The notes under the pieces are model-generated. The model saw only the letters and a program-made list of their open reading frames with translations, did not search any database and had not been told where the DNA came from. The translations under genes and the position numbers were made by a program. 19,271 bases of DNA from Nitrospirota bacterium. GTDB taxonomy: Bacteria; Nitrospirota; Thermodesulfovibrionia; Thermodesulfovibrionales; SM23-35. The stretch is taken from contig JACRGU010000011.1 of NCBI GenBank assembly GCA_016212245.1, forward strand, positions 1 through 19,271. Reading direction: 5' to 3'. Of the stretch, positions 1 to 8,379 are shown one piece after another (the first letter of the stretch is position 1; every line of letters starts with the position of its first letter).

Positions 1-665
1 AGGGTTAAAACGATAACCTCTTTTGCACCTGCCTTTATAAGCTGTTTTGAGCACTCTGTTACTGTTGCCCCTGTTGTCATCACATCATCTACGAGCAAAA
101 GCCGCATACCTTCTATATTCCCCTTTGCCTCGAATGCATTCTTGAGGTTTGATAGCCTTTCCCTTGCAGACAACCCTATCTGTGGTGGCGTCTCCTTTTT
201 CTTTAAAAGAATATCCATCATCAAAGGAATCTTTATCTCCTTTGATACGACCCTTGCTATAAGGAGTGCCTGGTTAAAGCCTCTTTCTCTAAGTCGTTTT
301 ATGCCTAATGGCACAGCGACGGCGCCATCAATTTCAGGCAGGTCAAGATTTAGCAAAAGACTTCCGAGAGGCCTGGAGAGCCTCTTTATGCCATGAAACT
401 TTAATGTATTAATCACCTCTGCAAGTACACCTTCATAGAGCCCATAGCTCAGAACCTTAGAGAACGGAGGTATTTTTTTCATACACTCCCCGCAGACATC
501 CGCATATTCCGATGAAAAGGGCCTTGCACATATCCTGCATGATGGGCCATCGTATCTCTTTATCCCTGACCAGCAAAGAGAACAGATAGGTGAATGATAG
601 AAGACATTAGATGTATTTTCACATACCGGACATCTTGACGGATAGAGGAGATTTAAAAGATTCAT
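1..665 (-). CDS. comF: ComF family phosphoribosyltransferase-like protein (3' end beyond window)
   Basis: Reading the minus strand from an ATG at 665 gives 221 uninterrupted residues to the window edge. The N-terminus has three Cys pairs (C12/C15, C28/C31, C43/C46) and a further pair C58/C61, as in the zinc-binding head of ComF proteins. A PRTase fold follows, with the PRPP-binding motif LLVDDVMTTGAT near residue 195. The motif RGFNQALLIA near residue 135 is also typical of the family. ComF proteins are linked to DNA uptake in competent bacteria, but this homologue's substrate is unknown. The start codon shares one base with the purA stop (TGATG), which implies translational coupling. The family is usually 220-240 residues, so only a short C-terminal piece is missing. 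Confidence 0.9.
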   Translation of the reverse strand, partial: MNLLNLLYPSRCPVCENTSNVFYHSPICSLCWSGIKRYDGPSCRICARPFSSEYADVCGECMKKIPPFSKVLSYGLYEGVLAEVINTLKFHGIKRLSRPLGSLLLNLDLPEIDGAVAVPLGIKRLRERGFNQALLIARVVSKEIKIPLMMDILLKKKETPPQIGLSARERLSNLKNAFEAKGNIEGMRLLLVDDVMTTGATVTECSKQLIKAGAKEVIVLT

Positions 666-1951
666 CAGAACTGTTCTTTTATCTGGATGAGCTCATCTCT
701 CCTCTGGCCTGTTGAGATTAATTGCACCTCGACGCCTAATATCTCCTCAATCCTTTTTATATAAGCCTTTGCTGTTTCTGGAAGTCTTTTGAATTCTCTT
801 ATACCGATGGTACTTCCGCTCCAGCCATCCACCTCTTCATAACCAGACTCGCACTCCTCAAGGATATTAATCTCTTTGGGAAATTCTTCATATATCTTCC
901 CCTTATATTTATAAGAGGTGCAGATTTTTATCTTCTCCAGGCCATCGAGAACATCGAGTTTTGTTATAGCGATGCCTGTAAGTCCATTTATCCTTGCCGA
1001 GTGCCTCAGTATAACTGTATCCAGCCACCCACATCTCCTCGGCCTGCCTGTTGTTGCACCATACTCTCCACCCCTTTCCCTGAGCTTATCACCGAGAGAG
1101 TCCTTTATCTCTGTTGGAAAAGGCCCACTGCCAACCCTTGTTGTGTATGCCTTTACGACTCCAAGGACCTTCGAGATCTTTGTCGGCCCTATACCGAGCC
1201 CTGTACATGCGCCTCCCGCAGTCGCATTCGAAGAGGTTACATAGGGATAAGTTCCATGGTCTACATCAAGGAGTGTGCCCTGTGCACCCTCAAACAGCAC
1301 ATTCCTGTTCTCGGAGATCATACTGTTTATAATAATATCTGTATCAGCAATATATTCTGAAAGTTTCTCAGCATAACCCATGTATTTACTGTATATATCC
1401 TCAATATCAAATCTTGGAATCCTGTAAAGGTTTTCGAGCAGAAAATTGATGTCCAAGAGGGTTACCTTCAGCTTCTCTCTGAATACCTCCGGTTGAAGCA
1501 GATCTACAACCCTTATCCCTATCCTTGCCATCTTGTCAACATAAGTAGGGCCTATCCCCCTCCCTGTTGTCCCGATCCTCTTCGTACCTTTAAACCTATC
1601 ACTCTCTCTGTCTATCGCCATGTGATACGGCATTATCAGGTGGGCATTCTTACTTAAGAAAAGGTTTTTACCAACCTCAACTCCCCTTTCCTCGAGGCCC
1701 TTAATCTCTTCTATAAGGGCTGCTGGGTCAACTACAACACCATTTCCTATAAGACACATCTTACCCTTATGAAGTATTCCTGAGGGGATCAGATGAAGTA
1801 TGAATTTCTCATCGTTGATTACGACAGTATGGCCTGCATTGTGGCCTCCCTGGTATCTCGCAACAACATCCGCCTTTTCGGTAAGAAAATCAACTATCTT
1901 TCCTTTACCCTCGTCACCCCACTGTGCACCTACTACAATGACATTAGGCAT
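665..1951 (-). CDS. purA: Adenylosuccinate synthase
   Basis: This 428-residue protein catalyses GTP-dependent joining of IMP and aspartate to adenylosuccinate, the first committed step to AMP, in the cytoplasm. The N-terminal GAQWGDEGKGK P-loop-like motif, with catalytic Asp13 and the following QGGHNAGHTVV segment holding catalytic His, is diagnostic. IGTTGRGIGPTY, the FEGAQGTLLD segment, TTGRPRRCGWLD and the C-terminal STGQRRDE guanine/GTP-binding segment are all present in order. Length matches the family (about 425-430). It lies 13 nt downstream of serA and overlaps comF, so it belongs to the minus-strand amino-acid/purine unit. Confidence 0.98.
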   Translation of the reverse strand: MPNVIVVGAQWGDEGKGKIVDFLTEKADVVARYQGGHNAGHTVVINDEKFILHLIPSGILHKGKMCLIGNGVVVDPAALIEEIKGLEERGVEVGKNLFLSKNAHLIMPYHMAIDRESDRFKGTKRIGTTGRGIGPTYVDKMARIGIRVVDLLQPEVFREKLKVTLLDINFLLENLYRIPRFDIEDIYSKYMGYAEKLSEYIADTDIIINSMISENRNVLFEGAQGTLLDVDHGTYPYVTSSNATAGGACTGLGIGPTKISKVLGVVKAYTTRVGSGPFPTEIKDSLGDKLRERGGEYGATTGRPRRCGWLDTVILRHSARINGLTGIAITKLDVLDGLEKIKICTSYKYKGKIYEEFPKEINILEECESGYEEVDGWSGSTIGIREFKRLPETAKAYIKRIEEILGVEVQLISTGQRRDELIQIKEQF

Positions 1952-1964
1952 GTTAAAACCTCGC

Positions 1965-3545
1965 TTAGAGAGTTATCTGTTTGACCGAAAGGATATTGGG
2001 AAGTCTTTTTATCTCCTCAATAATCTGAGGTGTGGCAGGGGTATCTATACTGAGGACAGAAATCGCTCTGCCACCTGCTATCTCCCTTCCAAAATGCATC
2101 CTCGCGATATTGATATTGTTTTTGCCAAAGAGGGTTCCGATATTCCCTATGACGCCTGGTTTGTCATTGTTATATATAAAGAGAAGCTCTCCATCAGGAA
2201 CAATCTCGACCTTGAAATTGTCAATAGCCACAATACGAGGGTCTTTTTTGCTAAAGAGTGTGCCTGCAAGATAGCTTTCTCTGTCCTTTGCCTTTATCCT
2301 AATAGCAACCATGCTCTGATAATCACCTGCATCAGTACTCCTCGTCTCTTTAACCTCGATGCCACGCTCCTTTGCGATAAAAGGTGCATTCACAAAGTTC
2401 ACTGTCTCCTCAAGGATGGGTGTAAGGAATCCCTTTATAGCAGCTATTGTGACAGGGGCAGTATTAATTTCGGATGCCTCTCCTCTGTACTCAATTGTCA
2501 TCCCGGTGACACCACCCTCGAATATCTGGGCAGCGAATCCGCCGAGTTTCTCAGCAAGGTTGATGTAAGGCTGAAGCCTCGCCACCTGGTCTGCTGGGAT
2601 TGATGGGAAGTTGACAGCATTTCTTATTGTTCCGTATATGAGATAATCTATTATCTGCTCTGCAACTGCGAGCGCAACATTTTCCTGTGCCTCTTCAGTC
2701 GCTGCACCGAGGTGTGGTGTACAGATTATGTTGTCAACTGAAAGGAGGGGATTATCATTCTCTATCGGCTCTTTCTCGAACACGTCGAGTGCCGCACCCC
2801 CAACCTTACCGTCTATAAGGGCATCATAAAGGTCTTTTTCAACGATAATACCACCTCTCGCACAATTGATTATCCTCACACCGTCTTTCATCATCTTTAT
2901 AGTGTTTGAGTTTATCATCCCCTTTGTCTCAGGGGTCAGTGGCGTATGTATAGTTATAAAATCAGAATGCTTAAGGAGTTCGTTCAATTCTACTTTTTCT
3001 ATCCCCATTGCCTTTGCCTTATCCTCGCTCAGGAAAGGGTCATAGGCTATCACATTCATTGCAAGCCCCTGTGCCATCTTTGCAACCTGGCTGCCTATGT
3101 TTCCCAGGCCGATAATGCCGAGTGTCTTGTTAAATAGCTCAATACCCATAAACCTCTTCTTCTCCCACCTGCCAGACTTCATTGAAGTTGTGGCCTGCGG
3201 TATCTGCCTTGCAAGTGCAAGCATCAGGGCAATCGTGTGCTCTGCTGTGGTGATTGTATTTCCACCAGGCGTATTCATCACGACAATACCTTTTTTTGTG
3301 GCTGCGGTCATGTCAACATTATCAAGCCCGGAACCGGCACGTCCTATAACCTTCAGGTTTGTGGCTGCATCTATTATCTCGGCCGTTACCTTTGTTGCAG
3401 ACCTTATTATCAGACCATGGTAATCACCAATACTTGCCTTCAGTTCCTCGGGCCTCATACCTGTCTTTACATCAACCTCAAGCCCTGCATTTTTGAGTAT
3501 CTCGATACCCTTTGGTGAGATGCTATCACTAATAAGAACCTTCAT
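1965..3545 (-). CDS. serA: D-3-phosphoglycerate dehydrogenase
   Basis: This 526-residue long-form SerA oxidises 3-phosphoglycerate to 3-phosphohydroxypyruvate with NAD, the first step of serine biosynthesis. The Rossmann motif GLGNIG is at residues 146-151. Catalytic residues match the family: Arg230 in CARGG, a Glu in FEKEP near 257-259, and His278 in TPHLG. After the catalytic domain comes an allosteric substrate-binding type domain (about 320-450) and a C-terminal ACT domain (about 455-526, GVIGNIGTLFGKNNINIARM), which in this family senses serine. The start overlaps the upstream aminotransferase stop in an ATGA, so the two are probably translated together. A class V aminotransferase next to serA is common and suggests a shared serine/glycine role. 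Confidence 0.97.
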   Translation of the reverse strand: MKVLISDSISPKGIEILKNAGLEVDVKTGMRPEELKASIGDYHGLIIRSATKVTAEIIDAATNLKVIGRAGSGLDNVDMTAATKKGIVVMNTPGGNTITTAEHTIALMLALARQIPQATTSMKSGRWEKKRFMGIELFNKTLGIIGLGNIGSQVAKMAQGLAMNVIAYDPFLSEDKAKAMGIEKVELNELLKHSDFITIHTPLTPETKGMINSNTIKMMKDGVRIINCARGGIIVEKDLYDALIDGKVGGAALDVFEKEPIENDNPLLSVDNIICTPHLGAATEEAQENVALAVAEQIIDYLIYGTIRNAVNFPSIPADQVARLQPYINLAEKLGGFAAQIFEGGVTGMTIEYRGEASEINTAPVTIAAIKGFLTPILEETVNFVNAPFIAKERGIEVKETRSTDAGDYQSMVAIRIKAKDRESYLAGTLFSKKDPRIVAIDNFKVEIVPDGELLFIYNNDKPGVIGNIGTLFGKNNINIARMHFGREIAGGRAISVLSIDTPATPQIIEEIKRLPNILSVKQITL

Positions 3546-4687
3546 CTGTCCTCCATCAGCATCTCTTCGGCAACTGCAACACCTGTTCCGAGTTTCACAG
3601 GATGTCCCATTCCCTTTAATACCATCTCCACACCAGCAATTGCAGTGATTACATCAAACATATCAGCATAGCCGAGATGGGCTATCCTGAATATCTTACC
3701 CTTTGCCCCGCCCTGGCCACCTGCTGCTGTTATACCATATTTTTCCCTCAGATTCTTATAGATGGCCTGGCCATCAATCCCTGGAGGCGCACATATTGCA
3801 GTCACTGCATTACTCGGAGACTCTTTTGAGAATAATTCGAGTCCTATCGCATTTACTGCAGCCCTAGTTGCTGCCGCAAGTTTAGCGTGGCGTTTAAAAG
3901 CATTTTGAAGCCCCTCTCTTTGAAGCAGCTTGATGCTTTCATTCAACCCTATAATCAGGGTAACAGGAGATGTGAAATTTGTCTGGTTTTTTGCGAGGGC
4001 ATCGCGCTCTTTTTTAAAATTAAAATAGAATTTTGGACATTTAGCATTATCTGCAAACCTCCATGCCTTCTCGCTTATACCTACAAAGGCAAGTCCTGGA
4101 GGTAGCATGAGCCCCTTCTGTGAGCCACCTATCAGTACATCTATCCCCCATTCATCCATCCTGAGATCATGGGCTACAAGTGCTGATATTGCATCAACAA
4201 CAAGTATTGTGTTTTCGAACCTGCCCACTATAGATGCGAGTGCCTTTATATCATGGTAAACACCTGTTGATGTCTCAGATGCCTGCACAAAGACTCCCTT
4301 TATAGCAGGGTCTTTCTTTAAAGCGTTTTCAACATCTTCTAATCTTACTGCATAGCCCCATTCAACAAGAATCTCCTTAACCTTAAGTCCATATGCCTGG
4401 CATATCTTTGTCCATCTTTCACCAAATTTTCCGCCATTAATAGTAATAACCTTGTCCCCAGGGCTGAAAAAGTTATTAACAGAGCCGACCATCCCTCCTG
4501 TACCTGTTGAGCACAGGATAAGCACATCATTTTTTGTCTGGTATAACCACTGAAGACCTTTCTTTGCAGAGTCAAGCACCGGAAGAAAATCTGGTGAACG
4601 ATGGTGTATTATCGGCATTGCCATTGCAAGCAGTACCTCTGAAGGAACAGGTGTTGGGCCAGGTGCCAGTAGATAACGCTTTAACAT
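3542..4687 (-). CDS. Class V aminotransferase (serine-pyruvate / alanine-glyoxylate type)
   Basis: This 381-residue PLP enzyme resembles the serine-glyoxylate / alanine-glyoxylate aminotransferase group. The N-terminus LLAPGPTPVP and HHRSPDF are typical substrate/PLP contacts. Asp165 in VVDAIS should contact the pyridine nitrogen, and Lys191 in GGSQKGLMLPPG is the predicted Schiff-base lysine. A TTG codon lies one codon upstream, but the ATG at 4687 is preferred because GAGGAGG at 4693-4699 sits 5 nt before it. The gene overlaps serA by an ATGA. Exact substrates (phosphohydroxypyruvate, glyoxylate or pyruvate) cannot be told from sequence; its place in front of serA suggests serine formation or serine/glyoxylate exchange. 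Confidence 0.92.
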   Translation of the reverse strand: MLKRYLLAPGPTPVPSEVLLAMAMPIIHHRSPDFLPVLDSAKKGLQWLYQTKNDVLILCSTGTGGMVGSVNNFFSPGDKVITINGGKFGERWTKICQAYGLKVKEILVEWGYAVRLEDVENALKKDPAIKGVFVQASETSTGVYHDIKALASIVGRFENTILVVDAISALVAHDLRMDEWGIDVLIGGSQKGLMLPPGLAFVGISEKAWRFADNAKCPKFYFNFKKERDALAKNQTNFTSPVTLIIGLNESIKLLQREGLQNAFKRHAKLAAATRAAVNAIGLELFSKESPSNAVTAICAPPGIDGQAIYKNLREKYGITAAGGQGGAKGKIFRIAHLGYADMFDVITAIAGVEMVLKGMGHPVKLGTGVAVAEEMLMEDR

Positions 4688-4718
4688 CAAAACCTCCTCA
4701 GATTTATCAAAAAGCGAA

Positions 4719-4788
4719 GAGTTAAAAGTTATGAGTTAGGAATTACTAAATTTTAAAATTGCTCACTTTTAACTTTTAAATTTGAACT
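4719..4788. repeat. Heptad-periodic AT-rich repeat with inverted arms
   Basis: The divergent intergenic region holds about ten successive 7-bp units. One arm starts GAGTTAA AAGTTAT GAGTTAG and the other contains GCTCACT TTTAACT TTTAAAT TTGAACT. The arms are inverted relative to each other: a perfect 9-bp match pairs 4721-4729 with 4765-4773. The 7-bp period matches tracts elsewhere in the window. Confidence 0.6.
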
Positions 4789-4792
4789 CTAA

Positions 4793-4822
4793 AAATTACC
4801 ACAATACGGAGTATTTGGTCAA
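4793..4822 (-). promoter_or_regulatory. Possible promoter of the aminotransferase-serA-purA-comF unit
   Basis: On the minus strand a TTGACC (4817-4822) is followed after 18 nt by TAATTT (4793-4798), a plausible sigma70-type pair about 105 nt before the aminotransferase start. Match quality is modest and the surrounding DNA is AT-rich, so this is only a candidate. Confidence 0.25.
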
Positions 4823-4888
4823 GGACACCCTGAACCGAACTCTAAAAAGCTACTGGAAGGTCATCTATTGTGAGATGAATTCGATTAC

Positions 4889-4918
4889 TTTACAAGAGCC
4901 TGATTTGGTGGTTATAAT
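4889..4918 (+). promoter_or_regulatory. Sigma70-like promoter of htrA
   Basis: TTTACA (4889-4894) and a perfect TATAAT (4913-4918) are separated by 18 nt. A start site 7-8 nt after the -10 box would fall at about 4925-4926, which is the htrA ATG itself, so the transcript may be leaderless or nearly so. Confidence 0.55.
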
Positions 4919-4925
4919 TAAATTT

Positions 4926-6383
4926 ATGAAGAAGAGGATATTTATCGCTATAGCGATTCTACTGTCAGGGTTTCTTTTAGGCGGACTCACATTTTACATC
5001 CTCGGCAAGATTACAGGTCAGCAGAAGGGTTATCTGCCATTTACACCAAATGTGCCGAGGCAGATGATGGAGACGAGCAGGGCCTTCTCCGAGATTGTCA
5101 GCGCTTCCTCGCCTGCAGTTGTAAATATATCAACTACAAAGGTTATAAAGAGGTCTCCTCTTTTTGAAGAACCATTCTTTGATTTCTTTCCTTTCCATGA
5201 TTTTGGGATGCCAAAGAAATGGAAGGAGCAGAGTCTTGGTTCTGGTGTTATTGTTTCAAAGGATGGATATATAGTCACCAATAACCATGTGGTTGAAAAG
5301 GCAGAGGAGATAAGGGTAACCCTTTTTGATAAGAGGGCTTTTAAGGGAAGGGTAGTGGGTGCTGACCCTAAGACAGATATCGCTATTATAAGGATAGATG
5401 CAGAGAGGCTTCCAACCATCCCCTGGGGCGATTCTGACAGGCTTCAGGTTGGAGAGTTTGTCCTCGCAATAGGTAACCCATACGGCCTGAGCCATACAGT
5501 CACGATGGGGATAATAAGTGCTGTCGGAAGGGCTAATGTCGGGATAGCAGACTATGAAGACTTTATTCAGACAGATGCTGCAATAAACCCGGGAAATTCA
5601 GGTGGACCGCTTGTAAACATAAAGGGAGAGCTCATCGGGATAAACACAGCAATATTTTCGAAAACAGGTGGATACCAGGGAATAGGTTTTGCAGTGCCGA
5701 GCAATATGGTTCGTCTTATCATGGATCAGCTTGCCCAGAAGGGAAAGATTATCAGAGGGTGGCTTGGTGTTACCATACAGGAACTCACACCTGAACTCTC
5801 GCAGAAGTTTGGTCTCAAAAAACCGAAGGGTGCCCTTGTTGGTGATGTTGCAAAAGGTAGCCCTGCTGAAAAGGCCGGTATTCTAAGAGGCGATGTAATC
5901 CTTGAGTTTAATGGTAAGGAAGTAAAAGATGTGGGTAGCTTAAGAAATATGGTTGCCCAGAGTAAGGTAGGCACTGAGTTATCCATTAAGATACTAAGGG
6001 GAGGAGAGGAACATACGGTTAATGTGGTTATTGCTGAGTTACCGAGAGAAATAGCTGAGGCTGTGCCAAACCAGTTACCTGATGATTCAAAGGGGAAGGT
6101 ATTTACAGGCATTATACTCACGGATCTGACAAAAGAAATAGCAAGGCAGTTAGGACTCAATAAGAATGAGAAGGGAGTTGTTGTTGTGAGAGTAGAGCAT
6201 GGAAGCGCAGCAGATGAGGTCGGGATAAAGAAGGGTGATGTCATCCAGGAGGTTGACAAAAAGAAGGTAGAAGGTTTAAACGACTTTAACAGGATTGTCT
6301 CAGACATAAAAAAGAACGAAACAGTTCTTCTTTTTATTAACCGGGGGGGTAGAAAGTTTTACGTCACCATCAAGGCATCTTAA
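4926..6383 (+). CDS. degP: Do/HtrA-like periplasmic serine protease
   Basis: This 485-residue DegP/DegQ-type protease and chaperone handles misfolded envelope proteins. A basic start and hydrophobic segment (residues 4-27) form a signal anchor or signal peptide, placing the rest in the periplasm. The trypsin-like domain carries the triad His121 (TNNHVV), Asp151 (KTDIAI) and Ser225 (GNSGGP). Two PDZ domains follow, at about 265-355 and 385-480. The reading frame extends upstream to a TTG at 4782, but the ATG at 4926 is chosen because the signal sequence starts there and a TATAAT box lies just 5' of it. No good Shine-Dalgarno precedes this ATG. The gene stands alone with its own promoter candidate, 37 nt before the next gene. 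Which subfamily (DegP, DegQ or other Do-like) it belongs to is uncertain. Confidence 0.95.
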   Translation: MKKRIFIAIAILLSGFLLGGLTFYILGKITGQQKGYLPFTPNVPRQMMETSRAFSEIVSASSPAVVNISTTKVIKRSPLFEEPFFDFFPFHDFGMPKKWKEQSLGSGVIVSKDGYIVTNNHVVEKAEEIRVTLFDKRAFKGRVVGADPKTDIAIIRIDAERLPTIPWGDSDRLQVGEFVLAIGNPYGLSHTVTMGIISAVGRANVGIADYEDFIQTDAAINPGNSGGPLVNIKGELIGINTAIFSKTGGYQGIGFAVPSNMVRLIMDQLAQKGKIIRGWLGVTIQELTPELSQKFGLKKPKGALVGDVAKGSPAEKAGILRGDVILEFNGKEVKDVGSLRNMVAQSKVGTELSIKILRGGEEHTVNVVIAELPREIAEAVPNQLPDDSKGKVFTGIILTDLTKEIARQLGLNKNEKGVVVVRVEHGSAADEVGIKKGDVIQEVDKKKVEGLNDFNRIVSDIKKNETVLLFINRGGRKFYVTIKAS

Positions 6384-6420
6384 AGGCAGTTGTAACTTGA
6401 ATTGAAAGGAGGTGAGATAG

Positions 6421-7425
6421 GTGTTTTTAATTTTAAGGCTTGTGGTCTTTTCGGTCTTTGCAATTTCAGGATACATCTTAGGTATTAAGTATGGTTATGG
6501 AATTTACGGTGTCCTGCTGGGGGGATTTTTAGGCCTGATTGTTATAGCTACAGAGTTAATATTTAAGAAGGTTGAACTCGGAACAATTATTGGAGGAATC
6601 TTAGGCATTTCATTCGGCCTTTTATTTGCTAACCTTCTTATGCTCCCTTTAAAGCCAGTTCTCGGTGAGGATACAACATCTGTATCCTTTGCACTGAGTG
6701 CAATATTTGGCTATGGGGGACTTCTGCTCGGCCTGAGCAAGGGTAAGGGGATTTCGATTGCAGGTATCTTCAGACTTTTCAGGGGACAGAGCTTTGAAGA
6801 GAACCTTAAAATCCTCGATACGAGCGTAATAATAGACGGACGTATTGCAGATGTCTGTGAGGCAGGGTTCCTCGAAGGGGTTTTCGTACTTCCTCAGTTC
6901 ATTCTTCAGGAATTACAACATATAGCAGATGCTGCCGACCCTATAAAAAGGGCAAGGGGAAGACGTGGACTTGATATCCTCCACAAGATCCAGAAGATGT
7001 CCCATATAACAGTAAGGATAGTTGATGAGGATTTCCCGAAGATAAGAGAGGTTGATGCAAAGCTTGTTGCCTTAGCAAGGCTCTTAAACGCAAAGGTAAT
7101 AACGAACGATTTTAACCTGAACAAGGTTGCCGAACTCCAAGGAGTATCTGTCCTCAATATAAATGAACTGGCTAACGCCTTGAAGCCGGTTGTGCTGCCG
7201 GGTGAAACAATGAAGGTTTTTGTACTCAAAGAGGGCAAGGAACATAACCAGGGAGTTGCATATCTTGATGATGGAACTATGGTCGTTGTAGAGAATGCAA
7301 GAAGACTTATAGGAAAGAATGCCGAGGTAACAGTAACAAGCGTATTGCAGACGACAGCCGGGCGGATGATATTCTCAAAGACAAGGGAAGAATACGAGAG
7401 GGAAGAATATAGAGCTATTAAATAA
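6421..7425 (+). CDS. PIN/TRAM domain membrane protein (YacL-like)
   Basis: This 334-residue protein has three or four N-terminal membrane segments (about 3-24, 28-46, 53-75 and 88-106). A PIN nuclease domain follows (about 129-245) and a C-terminal TRAM domain (about 255-320), an RNA-binding beta-barrel. PIN acidic residues are visible: Asp133 in ILDTSVIIDG, Glu164 in ILQELQ, the Asp of VDAKLVALA, and the Asp of ITNDFNL. The start is GTG, supported by AAAGGAGGT seven nt upstream. Proteins of this architecture (YacL in Bacillus) are often encoded just before ispD/ispF, as here. The family is thought to act as a membrane-anchored RNase, but the target is not established. Confidence 0.92.
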   Translation: MFLILRLVVFSVFAISGYILGIKYGYGIYGVLLGGFLGLIVIATELIFKKVELGTIIGGILGISFGLLFANLLMLPLKPVLGEDTTSVSFALSAIFGYGGLLLGLSKGKGISIAGIFRLFRGQSFEENLKILDTSVIIDGRIADVCEAGFLEGVFVLPQFILQELQHIADAADPIKRARGRRGLDILHKIQKMSHITVRIVDEDFPKIREVDAKLVALARLLNAKVITNDFNLNKVAELQGVSVLNINELANALKPVVLPGETMKVFVLKEGKEHNQGVAYLDDGTMVVVENARRLIGKNAEVTVTSVLQTTAGRMIFSKTREEYEREEYRAIK

Positions 7426-7445
7426 CAGTCATTAGTCAACAGTCA
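7425..7445. repeat. Three tandem heptads
   Basis: The units ACAGTCA TTAGTCA ACAGTCA begin at the last base of the PIN/TRAM gene stop codon. A further single ACAGTCA lies at 7660-7666, immediately before the ispD start, so the intervening inverted-repeat element is bracketed by this heptamer. Confidence 0.65.
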
Positions 7446-7464
7446 ACCTAAACATTGCATAAAA

Positions 7465-7627
7465 GGAAGACAGATGCGCTGTAAAAGCCCTGCAAATCAA
7501 CATGATTTAATTATGATTCACATAAATGCAGATTTAACTAAAAGTGCATTTTGCAAAGAGGCTGGCTGGCCATGCATGAGGGCTTTAAGGTGTTGATGGC
7601 AGTCCTTTTCCATCGCATCTGCCTTCC
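7465..7627. repeat. 163-bp element with ~36-bp imperfect terminal inverted repeats (MITE- or BIME-like)
   Basis: The left arm (7465-7501, GGAAGACAGATGCG...) and the right arm (7592-7627, ...CGCATCTGCCTTCC) are reverse complements over about 36 bp with roughly seven mismatches and one gap. Inside are a smaller hairpin (AAATGCA 7524-7530 with TGCATTT 7545-7551) and a GGCTGGCTGGCC tract. No ORF of note lies within. It could be a small non-autonomous mobile element, a paired REP sequence, or a structured 5' leader of ispD. No clear target-site duplication is seen beyond the flanking ACAGTCA heptamers. Confidence 0.6.
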
Positions 7628-7667
7628 ATGATCAAGAACAAATTGCAACTATAGGGTTAACAGTCAA

Positions 7668-8375
7668 ATGAAAGACAAAGTCGTAGCAATAGTGCCTGCG
7701 GCTGGACTTGGCAGAAGGTTTGGCCCTGGCACGAATAAGTCCTTTAAAACCCTTATGGGCAAGCCTCTATTACTCTGGGCCCTCGAAACACTGGAGACTG
7801 TTGATGAGATAACAGAGATAATCCCTGTGCTTAGAGAAGAAGATATGGAGAAAGGGGTGGAGCTTTTTGAAAAATCTGGCCTATCAAAGATAAAGAGGAT
7901 AGCACCAGGAGGAAAAGAGCGGCAGGACTCTGTATATAATGGTCTCAAACAGGTAGGTGACAACACCGGTATTGTTGTTATACATGATGGTGTGAGGCCC
8001 CTGGTAGGGAAAAATCTTATACGGGAATCAATAAGACAGTTGAGGGATTGTGATGGTGTCATACCTGGAGTACCCCCTAAGGATACTATTAAAGAGCTCA
8101 AAGACAGTATTGTGAGGAGGACATTGAAAAGGGATTCACTCTGGGCTGTTCAGACACCACAGGTATTTTTTTATAAAATCCTATATGCTACTTATGAAAA
8201 GGCAATGATGGATGGGTTTTACACAACAGATGACGCAGCGATAGTAGAGAGATACGGAGGAAGGGTAAAGGTGATAATGGGCTCTTATAACAACATCAAG
8301 ATAACAACACCTGAAGACCTTCTTATTGCAGAATTCCTTCTAAGTAAAAAGTGGAAAGTGAGAAATGGGAAGTAG
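7668..8375 (+). CDS. ispD: 2-C-methyl-D-erythritol 4-phosphate cytidylyltransferase
   Basis: IspD transfers CMP from CTP to MEP, the third step of the MEP isoprenoid pathway, in the cytoplasm. The 235-residue protein has the nucleotide-binding N-terminus VPAAGLGRRFG with the conserved Lys in TNKSF. It also has GGKERQDSVYNGL, the HDGVRPLV metal-binding segment, and the late TDDAAIVE and NIKITTPEDL motifs. The last residues (SKKWKVRNGK) are encoded by a run of 7-bp repeats, so the C-terminus appears reshaped by repeat DNA. It ends 4 nt before the preferred ispF start, so the two are co-transcribed for consecutive pathway work. Confidence 0.96.
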   Translation: MKDKVVAIVPAAGLGRRFGPGTNKSFKTLMGKPLLLWALETLETVDEITEIIPVLREEDMEKGVELFEKSGLSKIKRIAPGGKERQDSVYNGLKQVGDNTGIVVIHDGVRPLVGKNLIRESIRQLRDCDGVIPGVPPKDTIKELKDSIVRRTLKRDSLWAVQTPQVFFYKILYATYEKAMMDGFYTTDDAAIVERYGGRVKVIMGSYNNIKITTPEDLLIAEFLLSKKWKVRNGK

Positions 8376-8377
8376 TG
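8343..8377. repeat. Five tandem heptads at the ispD 3' end
   Basis: AGTAAAA AGTGGAA AGTGAGA AATGGGA AGTAGTG follow one another with a strict 7-bp period. They form the last codons and stop of ispD and the spacer before ispF, where the G-rich units may also serve as the ribosome binding site. Confidence 0.6.
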
Positions 8378-8379
8378 AT

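Noticed and set aside
1800..2603. Long plus-strand ORF (267 codons) antisense to purA and serA
   Set aside because: The opposite strand encodes clearly recognisable PurA and SerA with conserved motifs; the antisense product has no family features and arises from codon bias.
4782..4925. N-terminal extension of htrA from TTG 4782
   Set aside because: It contains the promoter and heptad repeat DNA, and the signal sequence starts at the ATG at 4926.
5726..6307. 193-codon minus-strand ORF within htrA
   Set aside because: It is antisense to the PDZ domains, has low-complexity Ser/Leu/Thr composition, and has no ribosome site or family motif.
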